Assembly (NCBI RefSeq): GCF_964340395.1
Contig: NC_135561.1
Coordinates: forward strand, 16,341,461 to 16,405,460
Source of the DNA: Glandiceps talaboti
Lineage: Eukaryota; Hemichordata; Enteropneusta; Spengelidae
DNA length: 64,000 nt
Direction of reading: 5' to 3'
Of this stretch, positions 44,684 to 57,508 are shown one piece after another. Positions within the stretch are counted from its first letter, which is position 1, and the number at the start of each line of letters is the position of its first letter. Under the pieces are notes generated by a model. That model was not told where the DNA came from. It was given only the letters and a program-made list of their open reading frames with translations, and did no database searches. The position numbers were made by a program, and so were the translations under genes.

Positions 44684-45889
44684 TTAAGACATTTTCTTTT
44701 CTTTATAAGCAGCTCTCAATCTTTCAAATCTATCCTCATACTCAGCAGGTGGAACCACCAGTACATTGAGACTTTTAAACTCAAAGTCAACCGTTTTAAG
44801 TTCTCTGCACCTTTGTTTCATCAATGATAAATTCCGTACAAATACAGCTGGTGTACGCATCATAATTTTAGCAGTGATACCCTGACTGTAAAAAAAATCA
44901 ATCTTGTCTTCTAGTTTTTCGATGGAACAGTACAAAATTTGAGGGTAGAATCTGATAAAGTCTTTCATCTCCTCACCGGTGAGACTGAGTCGGTCTTTCA
45001 TGAACCGGATTGTTAATAACATATGATCAGAACTAATTCGGAGTGCGTTAGGACAGTTGTATATCACTCGTATCAAATCGGGACCGCTAAATCCAAGCCC
45101 TTCCAGGAACTCCACTTTCTCCTCTACCACTGGTACAGGCTGCCGGAAGAGGTAAGGATCTTGTACCAACATATGTTTTATTCGTTGCGGGAATTCATCC
45201 TCACAGTTGTGATTGATGAACACCTGTTTCAAATATGCCACATTGTTCTGGATTTGTTTGACTCTAGTGATGTTAGAAGGGTAGCGTTGTATTATCCTCG
45301 TCATGTGTTTTGATGTTAATCCCATGTGTTTGAGAAACTCGATAAAGTCAATAAACGGCGACTTAGTTTTGAGTGACAAAAACGCTGACGGTGCTCTCTT
45401 CAACATTTTCCCAATGTCTTCATCAGATAGTCCTAGATCATACAAAATTTGAAACTTTCCACTTAGTTCTGATGTTGTTGCCATAGCAATGCGTGGATAT
45501 TTGATTAAAATCTCCATGATATCATTTTCATTAAGATTCTTCTCCTTCAACAAATTGATGATACTCTCCACATCTGTTTTGGAAACTTCACTAATTTTGA
45601 CGGCTGATTTCCACATTACTTTAAAATCAAACCCGATCGACAATAAATACTGAATATCACCGGAATTGAGTACTAACTGCTTTTGTCGATTAAATATTCT
45701 TTCACCGCTTGTTGAAAAGCAATATTTTGTATGATTGCTTCCAAAAATTTGGGTTTCCTTGCATACTGTAATGTTGTTTACTTGTGGTTGTAATACAGAC
45801 AATGCACCTCCTCTGTTGATTCTGGATGATGGTAGAACTTGAAGATGCTTGACACAGACATGGAAGATCCTTGCAGCTCTGTGTATCAT
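44684..45889 (-). CDS. Mitochondrial transcription termination factor family protein (mTERF, MTERF1/2-like), 401 aa
   Basis: A single coding exon with a stop at 44684. The ORF can be extended to 45925 with a TTG, but the first ATG is at 45889 and gives an N-terminus (MIHRAARIFHVCVKHLQVLP) rich in Arg, Lys and His with no early acidic residues, as expected for a mitochondrial presequence. The body contains tandem mTERF motifs of about 30 residues with the typical short helices and Pro: IMEILIKYPRIA, IGKMLKRAPSAFLSL, MTRIIQRYPSNI, IKHMLVQDPYLFRQP, LIRVIYNCPNALRIS, MKDFIRFYPQIL and IMMRTPAVFVRNLSLMKQR. Length and the C-terminal arrangement fit the MTERF1/2 subgroup better than MTERF3/4, but the subgroup is not certain. 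Family members bind mitochondrial nucleic acid and affect transcription or ribosome assembly. A CTCTGTTTAG acceptor just upstream suggests a separate 5' UTR exon. It is convergent with SERINC. Confidence 0.93.
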   Translation of the reverse strand: MIHRAARIFHVCVKHLQVLPSSRINRGGALSVLQPQVNNITVCKETQIFGSNHTKYCFSTSGERIFNRQKQLVLNSGDIQYLLSIGFDFKVMWKSAVKISEVSKTDVESIINLLKEKNLNENDIMEILIKYPRIAMATTSELSGKFQILYDLGLSDEDIGKMLKRAPSAFLSLKTKSPFIDFIEFLKHMGLTSKHMTRIIQRYPSNITRVKQIQNNVAYLKQVFINHNCEDEFPQRIKHMLVQDPYLFRQPVPVVEEKVEFLEGLGFSGPDLIRVIYNCPNALRISSDHMLLTIRFMKDRLSLTGEEMKDFIRFYPQILYCSIEKLEDKIDFFYSQGITAKIMMRTPAVFVRNLSLMKQRCRELKTVDFEFKSLNVLVVPPAEYEDRFERLRAAYKEKKMS

Positions 45890-45929
45890 TGTTGTATTAT
45901 AGTTGAGACATATATACTTGGTCAAATCT

Positions 45930-46370
45930 AAACAGAGATTTAAAAAAAAAAAATTATGGTCAACATCTTGTGTTGTGGATTTACCACTATAGTACTACTA
46001 TGTAGAATATGGCAGATATGGTGAGATACATTTCTGTTACTGATATCCAACTCATTGCATGTATTTATGTGTTGCTCAGTACAGGGTCTGCATATTGTAT
46101 TCATTTTGTCTGTCATATTGAGAACAGTATATAGAAATTATATATTAGGTGGCCTTGTGTTCTATGACCTCTCTCTCCACCATCTAGTCAAGTGGCTTTC
46201 TTTAGCACACCATTTCATTCCTGACACCAGCAGCATCAGTAGGTTAATGCTGTTGAAGCATTGATATAAAATGTGATGATGTTAGCTACTGCGTTCTCAT
46301 GTTAAGACTGGAAGAAGTTGAGTGTGTAGTAATCTGAACGTAGGGCCAATTACAACCGGCTGTCAGTGTA
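45930..46370. other. Upstream region of the mTERF gene
   Basis: Presumed promoter and 5' UTR intron of the - strand mTERF gene. I see no convincing TATA box or coding exon; the + strand ORF at 46055-46264 has no support. Confidence 0.35.
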
Positions 46371-46378
46371 TGATGGAG

Positions 46379-46838
<460 letters not shown>

Positions 46839-47460
46839 CACAGGGGGCCAGAAAAAGCACACCAAAGGGGGGCACATGGATATACATATACTCAAATTAG
46901 GAGAGTGCCCCCCCCCCCCTCCCCTTCCCCCTGGCCTGCAGTCTGTCGTTCATTGTGGTAAGGCATTTTTAGGAAACAAAGTTAGTACATTCACGTACAC
47001 CTCTTGAAATAGGATTAAGAACGTACACAGAAGGCATATTACACATGTATTGTCTGAGCAGAATTTGTGACAATAACATTGTACGTTTGAATGAATGACT
47101 TTCCCTTTGCTAGTTCGTTACCATACCTTCATTCCACTTGTGATGACTGTGTAATACCTGTAGTCATAACATGTACACTATTATATACACGTGTAACATA
47201 CGCAATGTGCATGCACACCTGTGTACGTACAGGGTAAGAACATGTATGTCAGCAACAGCTGATTGGAAGTAAGGTCAGAGGTTATCCTGCCGTTTCGACC
47301 ATTGTCAAAAGGTACAAATAGTATGATGTCTTAATTTCCTAATGTTATTTTTCACCACGATTCCTTTCAAATACACCGTATATATTAAATGTTTATAGTA
47401 TTTTGTTATTAACTGTTATCGTGTCTGTGACAGACATGAAATGTTTAAACTCTGTTTACC

Positions 47461-47593
47461 ATTGGTATACTTTCATTGTTCCGTCGTAAACCCCTCGTAT
47501 AAATAGTATAACCCAGGCAATTTATCAGACACAGACTTTCTTGTCTGTCTGTGGTGCAGTGCGCCGGTGCCAGACGATTTGCAGGATCAAAAG
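47461..47593 (+). promoter_or_regulatory. TATA promoter and non-coding first exon of an unidentified gene
   Basis: TATAAATA at 47498-47505 has an inverted CCAAT (ATTGG) about 35 bp upstream. A likely first exon of about 60 bp, without any ATG, ends at the donor CAAAAG|GTAAAT at 47593. The downstream exons are not identified; the orphan exon at 51828-51970 is a candidate but its linkage is unproven. Confidence 0.4.
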
Positions 47594-47836
47594 GTAAATA
47601 TTTGTCTTTTTGAAAGTTTTCAGATAAATTTATATCATTTATACGTTGAGCCTCAATGTATGTGTTTACAATATAAATCCAAACGACAACTCTGTCACGT
47701 TAGGTAGTCTTCAGTACACTATTACAGGGGGGGGGGCATTTTTTTTTACAAATCTGTTCTCGGAGGAGGGCCTTATTTAGAAAATGGGCTTAGGGGAGGG
47801 TCACGTTTTACTTTGACTAACTGTATTGTCTAAGTG

Positions 47837-48030
47837 GAGAACCATTTGATTCCTTGGGGGGGGGGGGGGTATGGAGGAAGTGTAGGTATGGGAGCAAATT
47901 TTTTTTTCCAGTCAGAGTGACAGCAATTTTTTTTTTCTACTGACAGTCCTGCATCAATTTTTTTTTTCAAATGGAGTAGCAGTGCAATTTTTTTTAAATT
48001 AGTCATTAAGTTTGTAATGTGTTGTTCATA
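47837..48030. repeat. Repeat with a G-run and spaced T-runs
   Basis: GGAGAACCATTTGATTCC, a run of about 12 G, TATGGAGGA, then four runs of 8-10 T spaced about 33-36 bp apart. The first part recurs inverted at 48770-48815. Confidence 0.6.
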
Positions 48031-48439
48031 CCTATACCACGTCACAATGGTTCACAACTGTACCTCTAAATAACTTGTTCTGTGCAAGTAGAAGAATTAG
48101 CAGTTAGTATGAAAGACGTCTGTCTACGTTAAATTACAACTTTAAATTATAGAACAGTTCCAACATCAACTCTGATCAGTACTAAACCTGCTTTTCTTTG
48201 AATCAGTCAATTCCTCTAAGTTCTCAGGGAAGATATTATTTTTTGTATTTTGTTATATTTGTTGTTCCTCAATTTTCATTGTCAACTTGAGAAAGATTTA
48301 TTTGTACATCTTTATAAGAAATTTATATTGAAAGAAAAACATATCCTGTCTTGTTTTTTAAATTGTCTTAATTTACAGAAGCCAAATAGTCCCCTTCAGA
48401 TATTAACTGTGTCATTGAGATATTGCAACAAAAATCCTG

Positions 48440-48815
48440 AAATATGTTTTCTTGGGTCAGAAAAGGAAAGGAAAACTTTGTGTGCACTTGGGTTTAAAGC
48501 AGAGCTATATAGTGCATGTTTTAATGATAAGTGCTGGAAAAAAACAGGAATTTATACTTGTATTAAAAACATTTGCGCCACCTGTGGCTGCGCGCTGCCA
48601 AAGAATACATGAGAATAAGGTTTCCAAATTTGCTCATTTCTGGTGCATTGTGACAATTTTTTTTTTTTCACTTCTGTCTGTTATGGTAATTTTTTTTTCT
48701 CAAGCCATTACAGGATCAAACAATTTCTTTTTTCTGGTTCATCTGGAAAACAATTTTTTTCTCTCAAAATCCTCCGTACCCCCCCCCCCCAGAAATCAAA
48801 TGGTTCTCCCCTAAC
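48440..48815. repeat. Related repeat on the opposite strand
   Basis: The right end is the inverted counterpart (a run of C followed by AAATCAAATGGTTCTCC) of the element at 47837. T-runs on the + strand precede it. The ORFs at 48250-48612 and 48452-48814 run through this repeat and are not considered genes. Confidence 0.5.
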
Positions 48816-48829
48816 TTTGTGATTTTGGC

Positions 48830-50960
48830 ATCTATGCATTTTAAGTTGCACACCCCATACAATATTAGCCAATAGGTACATGCACCTTGACTTAGTGTCA
48901 ATTCCCCTCAAAAATTAATATTGTTTTGATTGTTAGCAACTTTCCATTGTTAATATCTATGTATATGAGGTGCTCACAAAATGTTTCATTTTTACTGCAG
49001 CATCCATGTAACCATGGTAATGAACAGTGCAAAGTTGCATCATGGCTTTAATAGGGTTAGGGTTAAGTATCATTAATATATCAAACCATATCAATATAAT
49101 TCACTATAATTCAGCCCTATAGTTTGATACACATGCTGTTTTTCAGTAATATTTGGTCTCATGACAACAATTAACACTGTATAACTTCAAAAGCAATTAA
49201 GATACAAATCTTGTCTTAGGTTTATTTTAAATAATTGGATCTCTTTAATTAAGAAAAGTGACACATTTCACCTAGTTTGTTGGTTCTAGATCATTGTCTT
49301 TCAATGGTGAAGAGTATGCGCACTTTAGTACAGATTAGCAGGCTTAACCTATGGGGAACCAGAATTATGCAAGATGTGCCAAATCTATTAATGAACAAAG
49401 TATCAAAAGAATATGAAATCAATGTGAAGAACAAAAGACACTAATTGCATGTCAATTTGGAATAAAAAGATAACTGATGTCACATTTGAGCAATCTTTGA
49501 CCTAAATACCAGTGGCTATTGCCTTAGAGGGAATAGTCAACCAGACGCTGGTTATTGTGTCATAGCATGAGATAGTTATTTCGTTTGGTATTTCCTGACT
49601 ATTCCCTCAGTAAAGCAATGGCTACTGGTACTTTGGCCAAAAATCGACATGTTTGTCTTCTAAAAGCATGAAAATGGAGTTGTTATCGACGTAGAAGTTA
49701 CTTGCCTGTATATTAGACTGCAAGGCACAAATTAAATATTTTGTACTTACGTCATCACCAAGCATGTGCACTTTAGAGAAAGTCAAGAACATTTTGCTCA
49801 CGTTCAGCACACACATGAGCAAAAATTCACTCGTGGCCAAAATTATCAAACATGGCCAAAATTATCAAACACGCTAGATTTTTGGCTCACGGCCACAAAT
49901 GCCCAAAATCTCATGAAAATTTGCCCGCACATGTGAGGAATCGGAATGAGCATATTGACACGAGTGAAATTTTACTCAGTTGATTACTCTAGTGTGCACC
50001 TGGCTTTAGAAAAAGTAACCAGAGGACAACTAATCAAAATTCAACAACAAATATAATGATGGATTCACATCTTTGAAAATGAATTTGACCGGAAAAAAAA
50101 TATTGATACCTGACCTGACCTGGCCTGGGGAATGTTCATGCATTTTACCAACCGATGCTTTTGCCTTTCGTAACATGAATTCATAAAGGAAATACTTTTG
50201 ACAGAACTTGGCTTCTCTTTCTTTCTTATGCCTAGAGAAACATGTGCATTATAGCAAATACAGACGGCTATTCAATTCAGTCTGCTATATTACTCTACAG
50301 CATTTCACATCTTGAAGTAAACCGAAAAAAATTAAAAGAGAATGTGAACACGAAGTAAGCTCAAGTTATTGAAACGAAAGAAGTGCAAATATCGGAGACA
50401 TTGACCCCCAAAAGTAAGTCAGATTAATATATAACCTGTGATGTATAGGACATTTATAAGATTATTGAGCTAATTCGTCATTTGTATTCTTTGGAGATTA
50501 CCCAAAACTAAATCTGTATTCACTAGAGTGGTTTCAGCTCAATATAGTCCATCTCAAGTCAACACAATTAATCTGAGTTCAATCGAGGTCAATACAGTTC
50601 ATCTGAGCTCAAATCAATGCAAGTCTAAATGAATATTTATTTTTGCAGTTCAACTGGTTCAATGTAATGCAAATCAAATTGCTAATTCATGAGAATTCAA
50701 AGAGTTCATTCCAATCCATCACAATATTTATATATATAAAGTAGTGTCTGACCCATATTCATTTTATTTGATCAAGATTGATTTAAAATAGCTCTTGATC
50801 CGTTGACAAATTTCTGAAATTGAATACTATAGTTTGTTGCAATAGAAACTTTTTTAGTAAAGTTGAGCTAATTTTTGATAAGGGGACAAGGAATGTCTTA
50901 AGGAATTTCATGTAATCTAGTTTCATATGAAATACCAGGCTTACAATTTGCCTTATTAAT
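48830..50960. other. Intergenic AT-rich stretch
   Basis: No exon is recognised. It holds an inverted repeat at 49507-49630 and a loose set of diverged TTCAAT-like words at 50540-50710 that foreshadow the pentamer array at 50988. Confidence 0.5.
49507..49630. repeat. Small fold-back element
   Basis: TACCAGTGGCTATTGCCTTA followed by GAGGGAATAGTCA pairs with TGACTATTCCCTC ... GCAATGGCTACTGGTA; the arms are about 33 bp with a few mismatches. Confidence 0.8.
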
Positions 50961-50987
50961 GTCGTATGCCCGTATACCTTGTATTTC

Positions 50988-51184
50988 AATTCAATTCAAT
51001 TCAATTCATTTCAATTCAATTCAATTCATTTCAATTCAATTCAATTCATTTCAATTCAATTCAATTCATTACAATTCAATTCAATTCAATTCAATTCAAT
51101 TCAATTCAATTCAATTCAGTTCATTTCAATTCAATTCATTTCAATTCAATTCAATTCAATTCAATTCAATTCAATTCATTTCAA
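50988..51184. repeat. (TTCAA)n pentanucleotide array
   Basis: About 195 bp of TTCAA with regularly placed TTCAT variants early in the array, suggesting a higher-order unit of four pentamers. Confidence 0.95.
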
Positions 51185-51502
51185 ATTTAGTCAGCAGAAA
51201 GAAAGAGTTATTGATTCAATGGTCAATGGCATGATTTTCTTTTTAGAACATGGACATTATTTGATTCCATTATTAAAAAAGTGAAATTGTGTTTTGTCTG
51301 GCATAAAGTGACTTTTTTTAGGCAAAAATGATAATGCTATATGAAACTGGAACTAAAAAGACATTACTGAATAAATCATTAAAATTAAATGCCATGAACA
51401 ATTTATCAATTAGTAGTACAGTACATTTGTACATGCAATTTGTTTGTGAGGCGTAACACTTATAAATTAGACACTGGCTACATGATCACTAGTCCCCTGA
51501 GG

Positions 51503-51614
<112 letters not shown>

Positions 51615-51827
51615 CATTTTACCTGACTTGTGTACTTTAAAGAACTAAATCAAACGATAACAATGCCTGGCATGCCCCTATCACAAAATGGAATAGTCAC
51701 AGGCACTTTCGACCTTGTTATATCACATCGTTCATCATACCTTATGTCACCTTTAGCTTAATAGTATCTACCTGTCACATGACCAATGTTATAAGCCAAT
51801 TATCCTTCATTTTGTTCAATTCAACAG

Positions 51828-51970
51828 TGTTCTGGTGTCCCTATGAAGTATTAGGGTCCAGTATTAATGTGTCAGGGTATTGTTACGACTGCTGGCGGCA
51901 GACACAACAAATTGTAAATACAGTCAACATCCTAAAATGTAATTTGAGTCGATGTCACACCACACTGCAG
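51828..51970 (+). CDS. Orphan internal exon encoding a Cys-rich segment
   Basis: A pyrimidine-rich acceptor (TTTTGTTCAATTCAACAG) and a consensus donor (CTGCAG|GTAAGT) bracket a 143-base open exon (phase 2 in, phase 0 out). The 47 residues include Cys at regular intervals: FWCPYE, GYCYDCWRQ, ILKCNLSRCH. Five Cys with Trp and Tyr suggest an extracellular or secreted domain, but I do not recognise the family. No partner exons were identified with confidence; the TATA promoter at 47498 is 4 kb upstream on the same strand. Confidence 0.45.
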
Positions 51971-52578
51971 GTAAGTTTTTTCCTACTTTGTACTGAATAG
52001 TTACTAATACTTTTTCATAAGTGCAGTAGACGGTTTCTATGTCTGGCATTTTTGTCACACTGGTATTTTTTTTTTGTATGGCTGCTTTAATAGCCCACAG
52101 TGATGGTATTGTGTTTTTATACTTGTAATAAATTTACCTTGAATGAATGAATGTACAGTCATGAAGCCTTGAAGGTTTATGTGTGGTAATTTATCATCAT
52201 ACAATGTACAATACTTGTTTTGGCATGTTTACCAAACGAGATGTTTAGAAGATAGATACAAGATAGTTCTAAAGGTTAAGGAATTGATTTGCATTTCAGT
52301 AGTGAATAACAACTAAATATGGTACCTCGTATGACATGGCTTGATTTTCCTAGATTTTTGTAACGTACATGGGTGTATTGCTCCAGAATTTTCATTGAAC
52401 TTTTTCCTTACACCTTGGAGGATATTAATTAATCTGTGTTTATGACTAGTTTTGTAGTCACAGGACTCCCCAAAACACAACCGTCCCCATGCTACACATG
52501 CACATACTGAATGAACTGTGGTGATGGTGATTTAAATGTCATTCAGTTTTGGGGGTTATGATCCCCAAAACTCCCCCA

Positions 52579-52579
<1 letters not shown>

Positions 52580-52634
<55 letters not shown>
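52580..52634. repeat. (CA)n microsatellite
   Basis: About 54 bp of CA dinucleotide. Confidence 0.95.
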
Positions 52635-52635
<1 letters not shown>

Positions 52636-52885
52636 CACACATACATTAAAGGAAGTGCATTATTTGACCCCACCAAAGACCCTATCTTTATTGTAAAAGT
52701 AACAAAACAACAGACAATATAAATAATTTCTAGTTATCAACGATATCAAAACAATTAGAAGATGAACTAAATAATTCTGACATGTAATTATCACTTTGAT
52801 CTTGGGTACTAGCTAACAATTTTAACATTTATTTAAGTATTAAAATTTCAAACCATCTATTGCTTTTGAAGTGGTGCTGATTTAA

Positions 52886-53238
52886 TACAACTACCGACAT
52901 CAGTCTGAACGGAACCTGTTACAAACAGTGAAAGTAAACAAATGAATTGTATTATTAATATCATTGAACACTTGGCTCAGCATGGTGGAAGTATAGAGGC
53001 TTGATTGCATTTCATGATTTGATAAGAACAGTTTTATGGCCTCTTTATGCCCGGGGAACAGGAAATTTGTCTGTGAACGTAAACTATTATGAATAGTAGC
53101 CACACAACTGTTCTTATCAAATGATGGAATGTGATGTCATGTCTTTAGTACTTCCACCAGCATGCATCCAATTCAGTTGTTTACTTTCTCTGTGTGTAAC
53201 AGGTTCCGTTTGTCTAAGGTCTGATGTCGACAGTTGTA
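52886..53238. repeat. MITE family B, copy 3
   Basis: Left end TACAACTACCGACATCAG and right end CTGATGTCGACAGTTGTA, with long inner complementarity and the inner AGAACAGTTTTATGGCC hairpin. The most complete copy of the family in the window. Confidence 0.85.
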
Positions 53239-54890
53239 TTTTAGTAGAAAAAATCCCAAAATCATCTGTGTTAATCGCTATAATTTAATTATATTATAAC
53301 AGTTAGTAATTTGTCTGTTGTTTTTTTTTACTTCTGTTGTAAAATTATACGCACTCGCTTTGGGTGATTAGAACTAAACTCTTTTAAAATTTATTTCCGT
53401 AGTAGAATTTACAAATTATTTAAAACAGACGGTTGCTTTTATATGGTAGTTTGATATTACTGTAATGACATCTGAAAACCATCTGCATTGCTTTTTATGT
53501 AGTATTGGATTCAAAAGATCAATACCTTGTTAGAAAATGTATTAGAACTTCCAGTCTATTCAAACCATTGTGTTCATTCTGTGCAACCATGCTGTCGTAT
53601 ACAAACGCTGAACAGTTCTTTTACTTCAACTGAAAAGGACTAGTAATGATACGTCTCATATCTTTCACTGCATGCATGCATCGTTGACGAACACTTTGTT
53701 TTGTACACCTTCATGCTCTCATTTCTTATTGCAGGAATGTATGTATGTTAAGGCATTCAGTCGAGTGCATAATCAATGCAATATTGTCTAATGCCAATAA
53801 AGTGGCAGGGTTATGGTGTTATTTTTAGACTTTTAATATGACATTTCTGTTGTAACATGTTACCACCCATGGTTCCGAGACGTATGCATGGAGAGGAACA
53901 GTAGACGCCCCTTGAAGAAAACTTGTACTCTACAATATCCCATTACTGCCGGCGACCGGTATTATTAACTGTATCAATGTGAGTCTAGTCTATCTCAAAT
54001 GACTTGGGAAATTATGAAGGCAGAATGTGGTGCATTGAATTTCAATACATGATATGAATGTAAACATACTAATTATACTGTATTTGTCAAGTGTCAAATT
54101 TTATACAGACACAGTAGTTGGAATTATTGAGTTTTTGTTCACATGGGAAAAAATTGGCACACCTTAAGGACACTCGGTGCAACCTTCAATGTGATAACAA
54201 TTTTACACTGGCTAATGCCTCTACCCAACAACAACTCAGTGTTCCATATACATAAATAATTATCATCATATGTATTTGATCAACTCAAAGTTTAAAAGGT
54301 TGTCGATGTAATGGTCAAAATAAAATGACTCATTAATATAATCAGACAGAATGCTCCGCCATTTAAGAGAGAAGTGAAAAAAAGTCAAATAAGTTTTAAA
54401 ACATTTTTATTCAATAGTCAAAATAAAATGACTCAATGATATCGATAGAGTGCTCTTCGTCATTTATGTTTAGTTAATGTGTAATCTTTTGAGATGTGAC
54501 TCAGAGATCAACAATCAGAGTGCAGCATGTGACACTAAGGACACAGAATCCGACAAGTCTAGACATTCAAATATTTTTCAAGTAAATAACAAATTATGGT
54601 ATGTATATGTTTAGAGATACTATATGCAAAGCCACTAATCCCTTCTACTTGATAAGAAATTAAAAATAAGAGAGAGAAGATTAATTTAAATAAGATAAAA
54701 GTTGATTTATAATATTGGATCTTCATGAGTCATAGCTGATTGTCTCAAAGTCAAATGGTCAAAAAAAATGAAAACAGATAACAGATAATTCACCAGATTT
54801 GCAGTATTATTTAGTTTCCAACTGATATAAAACTAGGGTGTAACTTTACAGTGTAGTGTTAGTTGTTGGAATACAAATGTAAGCTTACTA
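53239..54890. other. Intergenic stretch without a recognisable gene
   Basis: AT-rich. A TTCTTATTGCAG acceptor-like site at about 53735 is followed at once by GTATGT and so defines no exon. Repeated phrases AAAATGACTCA(A/T)T near 54325 and 54428 suggest an old local duplication. Confidence 0.45.
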
Positions 54891-54899
54891 ACAATAGCA

Positions 54900-55365
54900 G
54901 TGCAAAATGTGACACACTCAGACCACAGGCACTTGTTCCCGAGATATGTAATGGAATATCTTTCTATCAGAATACAATAAAATATCGATAATATTGCCAA
55001 TGATATATGAAAGGAGTAAAATAACCCTGGTTTCTAGGATCACGCAAGTCCTGTGACCACGTAAATATAGACTAATATATTACATGGTCACAGGACTTAC
55101 ACGATCCTAGAACCAGTTTCTAGAAACCAGTTTCTAGGATCGTGTAAATCCTGTGCATAAGTCCTGTGACTGTGTAATACAGTATTGTCTATATTACGCA
55201 GTCACATGACTTATGCAATCCTAGAAACCAGTGTTATTTTTACCCCTTTCATATATCGTTGGCAAATATGTGAATATTATCACTATTTTATTGGATTGCG
55301 ATAAAAACATATTCCAATACCTATCTCAGGCAACAAGTGGCTGTGACTCAGACGATGGTGGTAGA
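54900..55365. repeat. Large fold-back element (about 470 bp)
   Basis: The outer arm GACACACTCAGACCACAGGC ... GAGATATGTAATGGAATAT (54910-54960) pairs with its diverged complement at about 55308-55360. Inner arms ATATATGAAAGG...GGTTTCTAGGAT and ATCCTAGAAACC...CCTTTCATATAT pair as well. The centre has three more TCCTGTG / CACAGGA and TTTCTAGGATCGTG copies. No ORF. Confidence 0.8.
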
Positions 55366-55643
55366 ATCCACAATTCTAGACAAACACTTTATTATGTAAA
55401 TAACAAATTGTAAATATTTTAATATGTGAATAACAAAGCATGCATGTGTATGTAAATAAGGTTCGATCTCACAATGTCACACGAATTCAATAAATACATT
55501 TTTTTTTGTCTGGTCCAAAACCCTCTCCTTCTCCCCCTAAACAAATGTTTACAAGTAAGTGTAACATTGACACATTTATGTATGATGTAAACCAATGGTT
55601 AAATTTTTTAGTGGTTACACCACCAGATTCTATGCAATATTGA

Positions 55644-55905
55644 AGTGGCAATAGGGATGACGATTGGGTATTTAATTTATAAAACAATTTCATCATGACC
55701 TCCTACAGGAAAAATCCACATGAAATAACATTGACAAAGTCTGTGCCTGAAACTCAATACATTGCAAAATGCTAATAAAAAAATGAGTAAAATGTTTGTT
55801 ATTGTACGTACAATAACAAAGATTTGACACATTTATTATGCTTTTGCAATTTATTGAGTTACAAACACTAAAAGCATATGTATGTTTCACATTGATTTTG
55901 CAGGA
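55644..55905. repeat. MITE family C, degraded copy
   Basis: AGTGGCAATAGGGATGACGA, ATTTATAAAACAATTTCATC and a central TTGTTATTGTACGTACAATA palindrome match the family C copies, but the terminal repeats and TTAA sites are lost. Confidence 0.65.
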
Positions 55906-56260
55906 ATTGTAATATTAATAATAAATTTTGAATATTTTGATAACAAAGTGTGAACATTTTAATACCTAAATATTAAAAAAACTGTGGACATTTTAATATA
56001 TAAATAACAGATTTTGATTATTTTTAGTATTTAGATAACAAATTGCAGTATCCACATATTTGGACACCAAACTATGCAAAGTCACTAATCCTATCTTCAT
56101 CAAATATAAATAAAATATGATAAAAATATAGGATATGTAAGACTTTCAAACTGATAAAAAAAAGTGGTGTGTCATGTCTCAAAACAATGGTGCCCAAAAT
56201 AAAAAAGAAAGAAAAATCTTGCATATATTATAACATGCATAGAATCCATAGTACATGGAG

Positions 56261-56625
56261 TCATGATGGGTGAATGGTTAGCGTGACTGGCTTGGAATCT
56301 ACAGGTTGCAGGTTCGAGCCCTGTCGCTGCTTGCTGTTTGTTTCTGAGTGGCTAAAGTCCTTGGGCAAGATTTGAACCACGACTGTGCTTCAGTCAACCC
56401 AGCTGTATAATTGGGGACCTGGTAGGATGTAGGTTGCAATGTGAAGGCTTTAATCCTATGCGCTTAAATGGCTGCAATGGATTGTATGCTCCCCGGGGAG
56501 TTGAGGAAGACTAAAGGGCCGTTGTGCCGTTCTGATCCGAGCCAGGGGTAATAAATTGTAAAGCGCTTTGAGCACGGTGTGGGAAAGCGCTATATAAGAA
56601 CCGAACATTATTATTATTATTATTA
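56261..56625 (+). mobile_element. tRNA-derived SINE
   Basis: The head has pol III-like boxes (ATGGTTAGCGTGACTGG and GGTTCGAGCCC at 56311-56321). The body ends in AAGCGCTTTGAGCAC ... GGGAAAGCGCTATATAAGAA followed by a (TTA)n tail. The AGCGCTTTGAG/GAAAGCGCTATATAA tail is the conserved 3' domain shared by many metazoan SINE superfamilies. Confidence 0.85.
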
Positions 56626-57159
56626 CATGATATCATACCTTTCAACTGATAAATGGGGTAAGTTTTCGATGCAATAAGTGTTACAATAGTGGTTATAGCT
56701 CTGGATGTATATGCTTGCAGGGTTTTGACACGTCTTGTCCTCTCCGCTATGTTTCTTCCCTATCTCAAAAAGAAAACATACCATGCATGGAGGTCAAGAT
56801 GGAAAATAATTTCTTATCTTTATGTTTTTAGATATTTAAAAAAAAATGTGTAGGGTTGGTCGGGTTACCAGAAACACATAATCTTTTTTATTTTGCCTAA
56901 TATTACTTTCACAAGAAGAGAAATGGCTGATCCCAATTTCTATATGAAGTGTGTATGTGCTAAATGTAAACATTGGCAGAGTATGTCTCAATGTTTTCAA
57001 TAATGTTGAAGACATGCATATTATAGACTGATCCTTCCTCAAAGTATTATGCAAAGTATTATGTTATTGATATGTAAATGAGTATGTAAATTAATTGGCA
57101 TCCATCTTGGCAATGCATGGTTGGGAGTACAGAGATGATGTAATATAGGGTTATTTTAA

Positions 57160-57504
57160 AGTGGCCATATGGATGAGAATTTGGTATTTATTTTGGATTT
57201 TTAAATGATAAAACAGCTTCCCCATGTTTTTCTACATGAAAAAATAATGTGAAATAACATATTACCAAGTCCATGTTCACATCTCAATAAACGGCAAAAC
57301 ATTAAACAATTAATGTGTAAAATGTTTGTTATTGTACGTACAATAACAAACTTTTTGCACTTTGTGCATCTTTTTGCAATGTATTGAGTTATGAACATGG
57401 ACTTGGTATATGTGAGACTTTCACATTATTTTTTCAACATAGTGAAGTTGTTTTATCAAATAAAAATCCAAAATAAATACCAAATTCTCATCCATATGGC
57501 CACT
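57160..57504. repeat. TTAA-flanked MITE, family C, copy 2
   Basis: Inverted ends AGTGGCCATATGGATGAG and CTCATCCATATGGCCACT with TTAA on both sides (57156-57159, 57505-57508). The centre contains the TGTTATTGTACGTACAATAACA palindrome shared with the degraded copy at 55644. Confidence 0.88.
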
Positions 57505-57508
57505 TTAA

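Noticed and set aside
45890-45925. Upstream extension of the mTERF ORF to a TTG.
   Set aside because: A splice acceptor lies just upstream and the first ATG at 45889 gives a good mitochondrial presequence, so the extension is most likely 5' UTR.
48250-48814. Two overlapping 120-codon + strand ORFs, one Cys-rich at its end.
   Set aside because: They run through a repeat that contains T-runs and an inverted module; no splice or promoter context.
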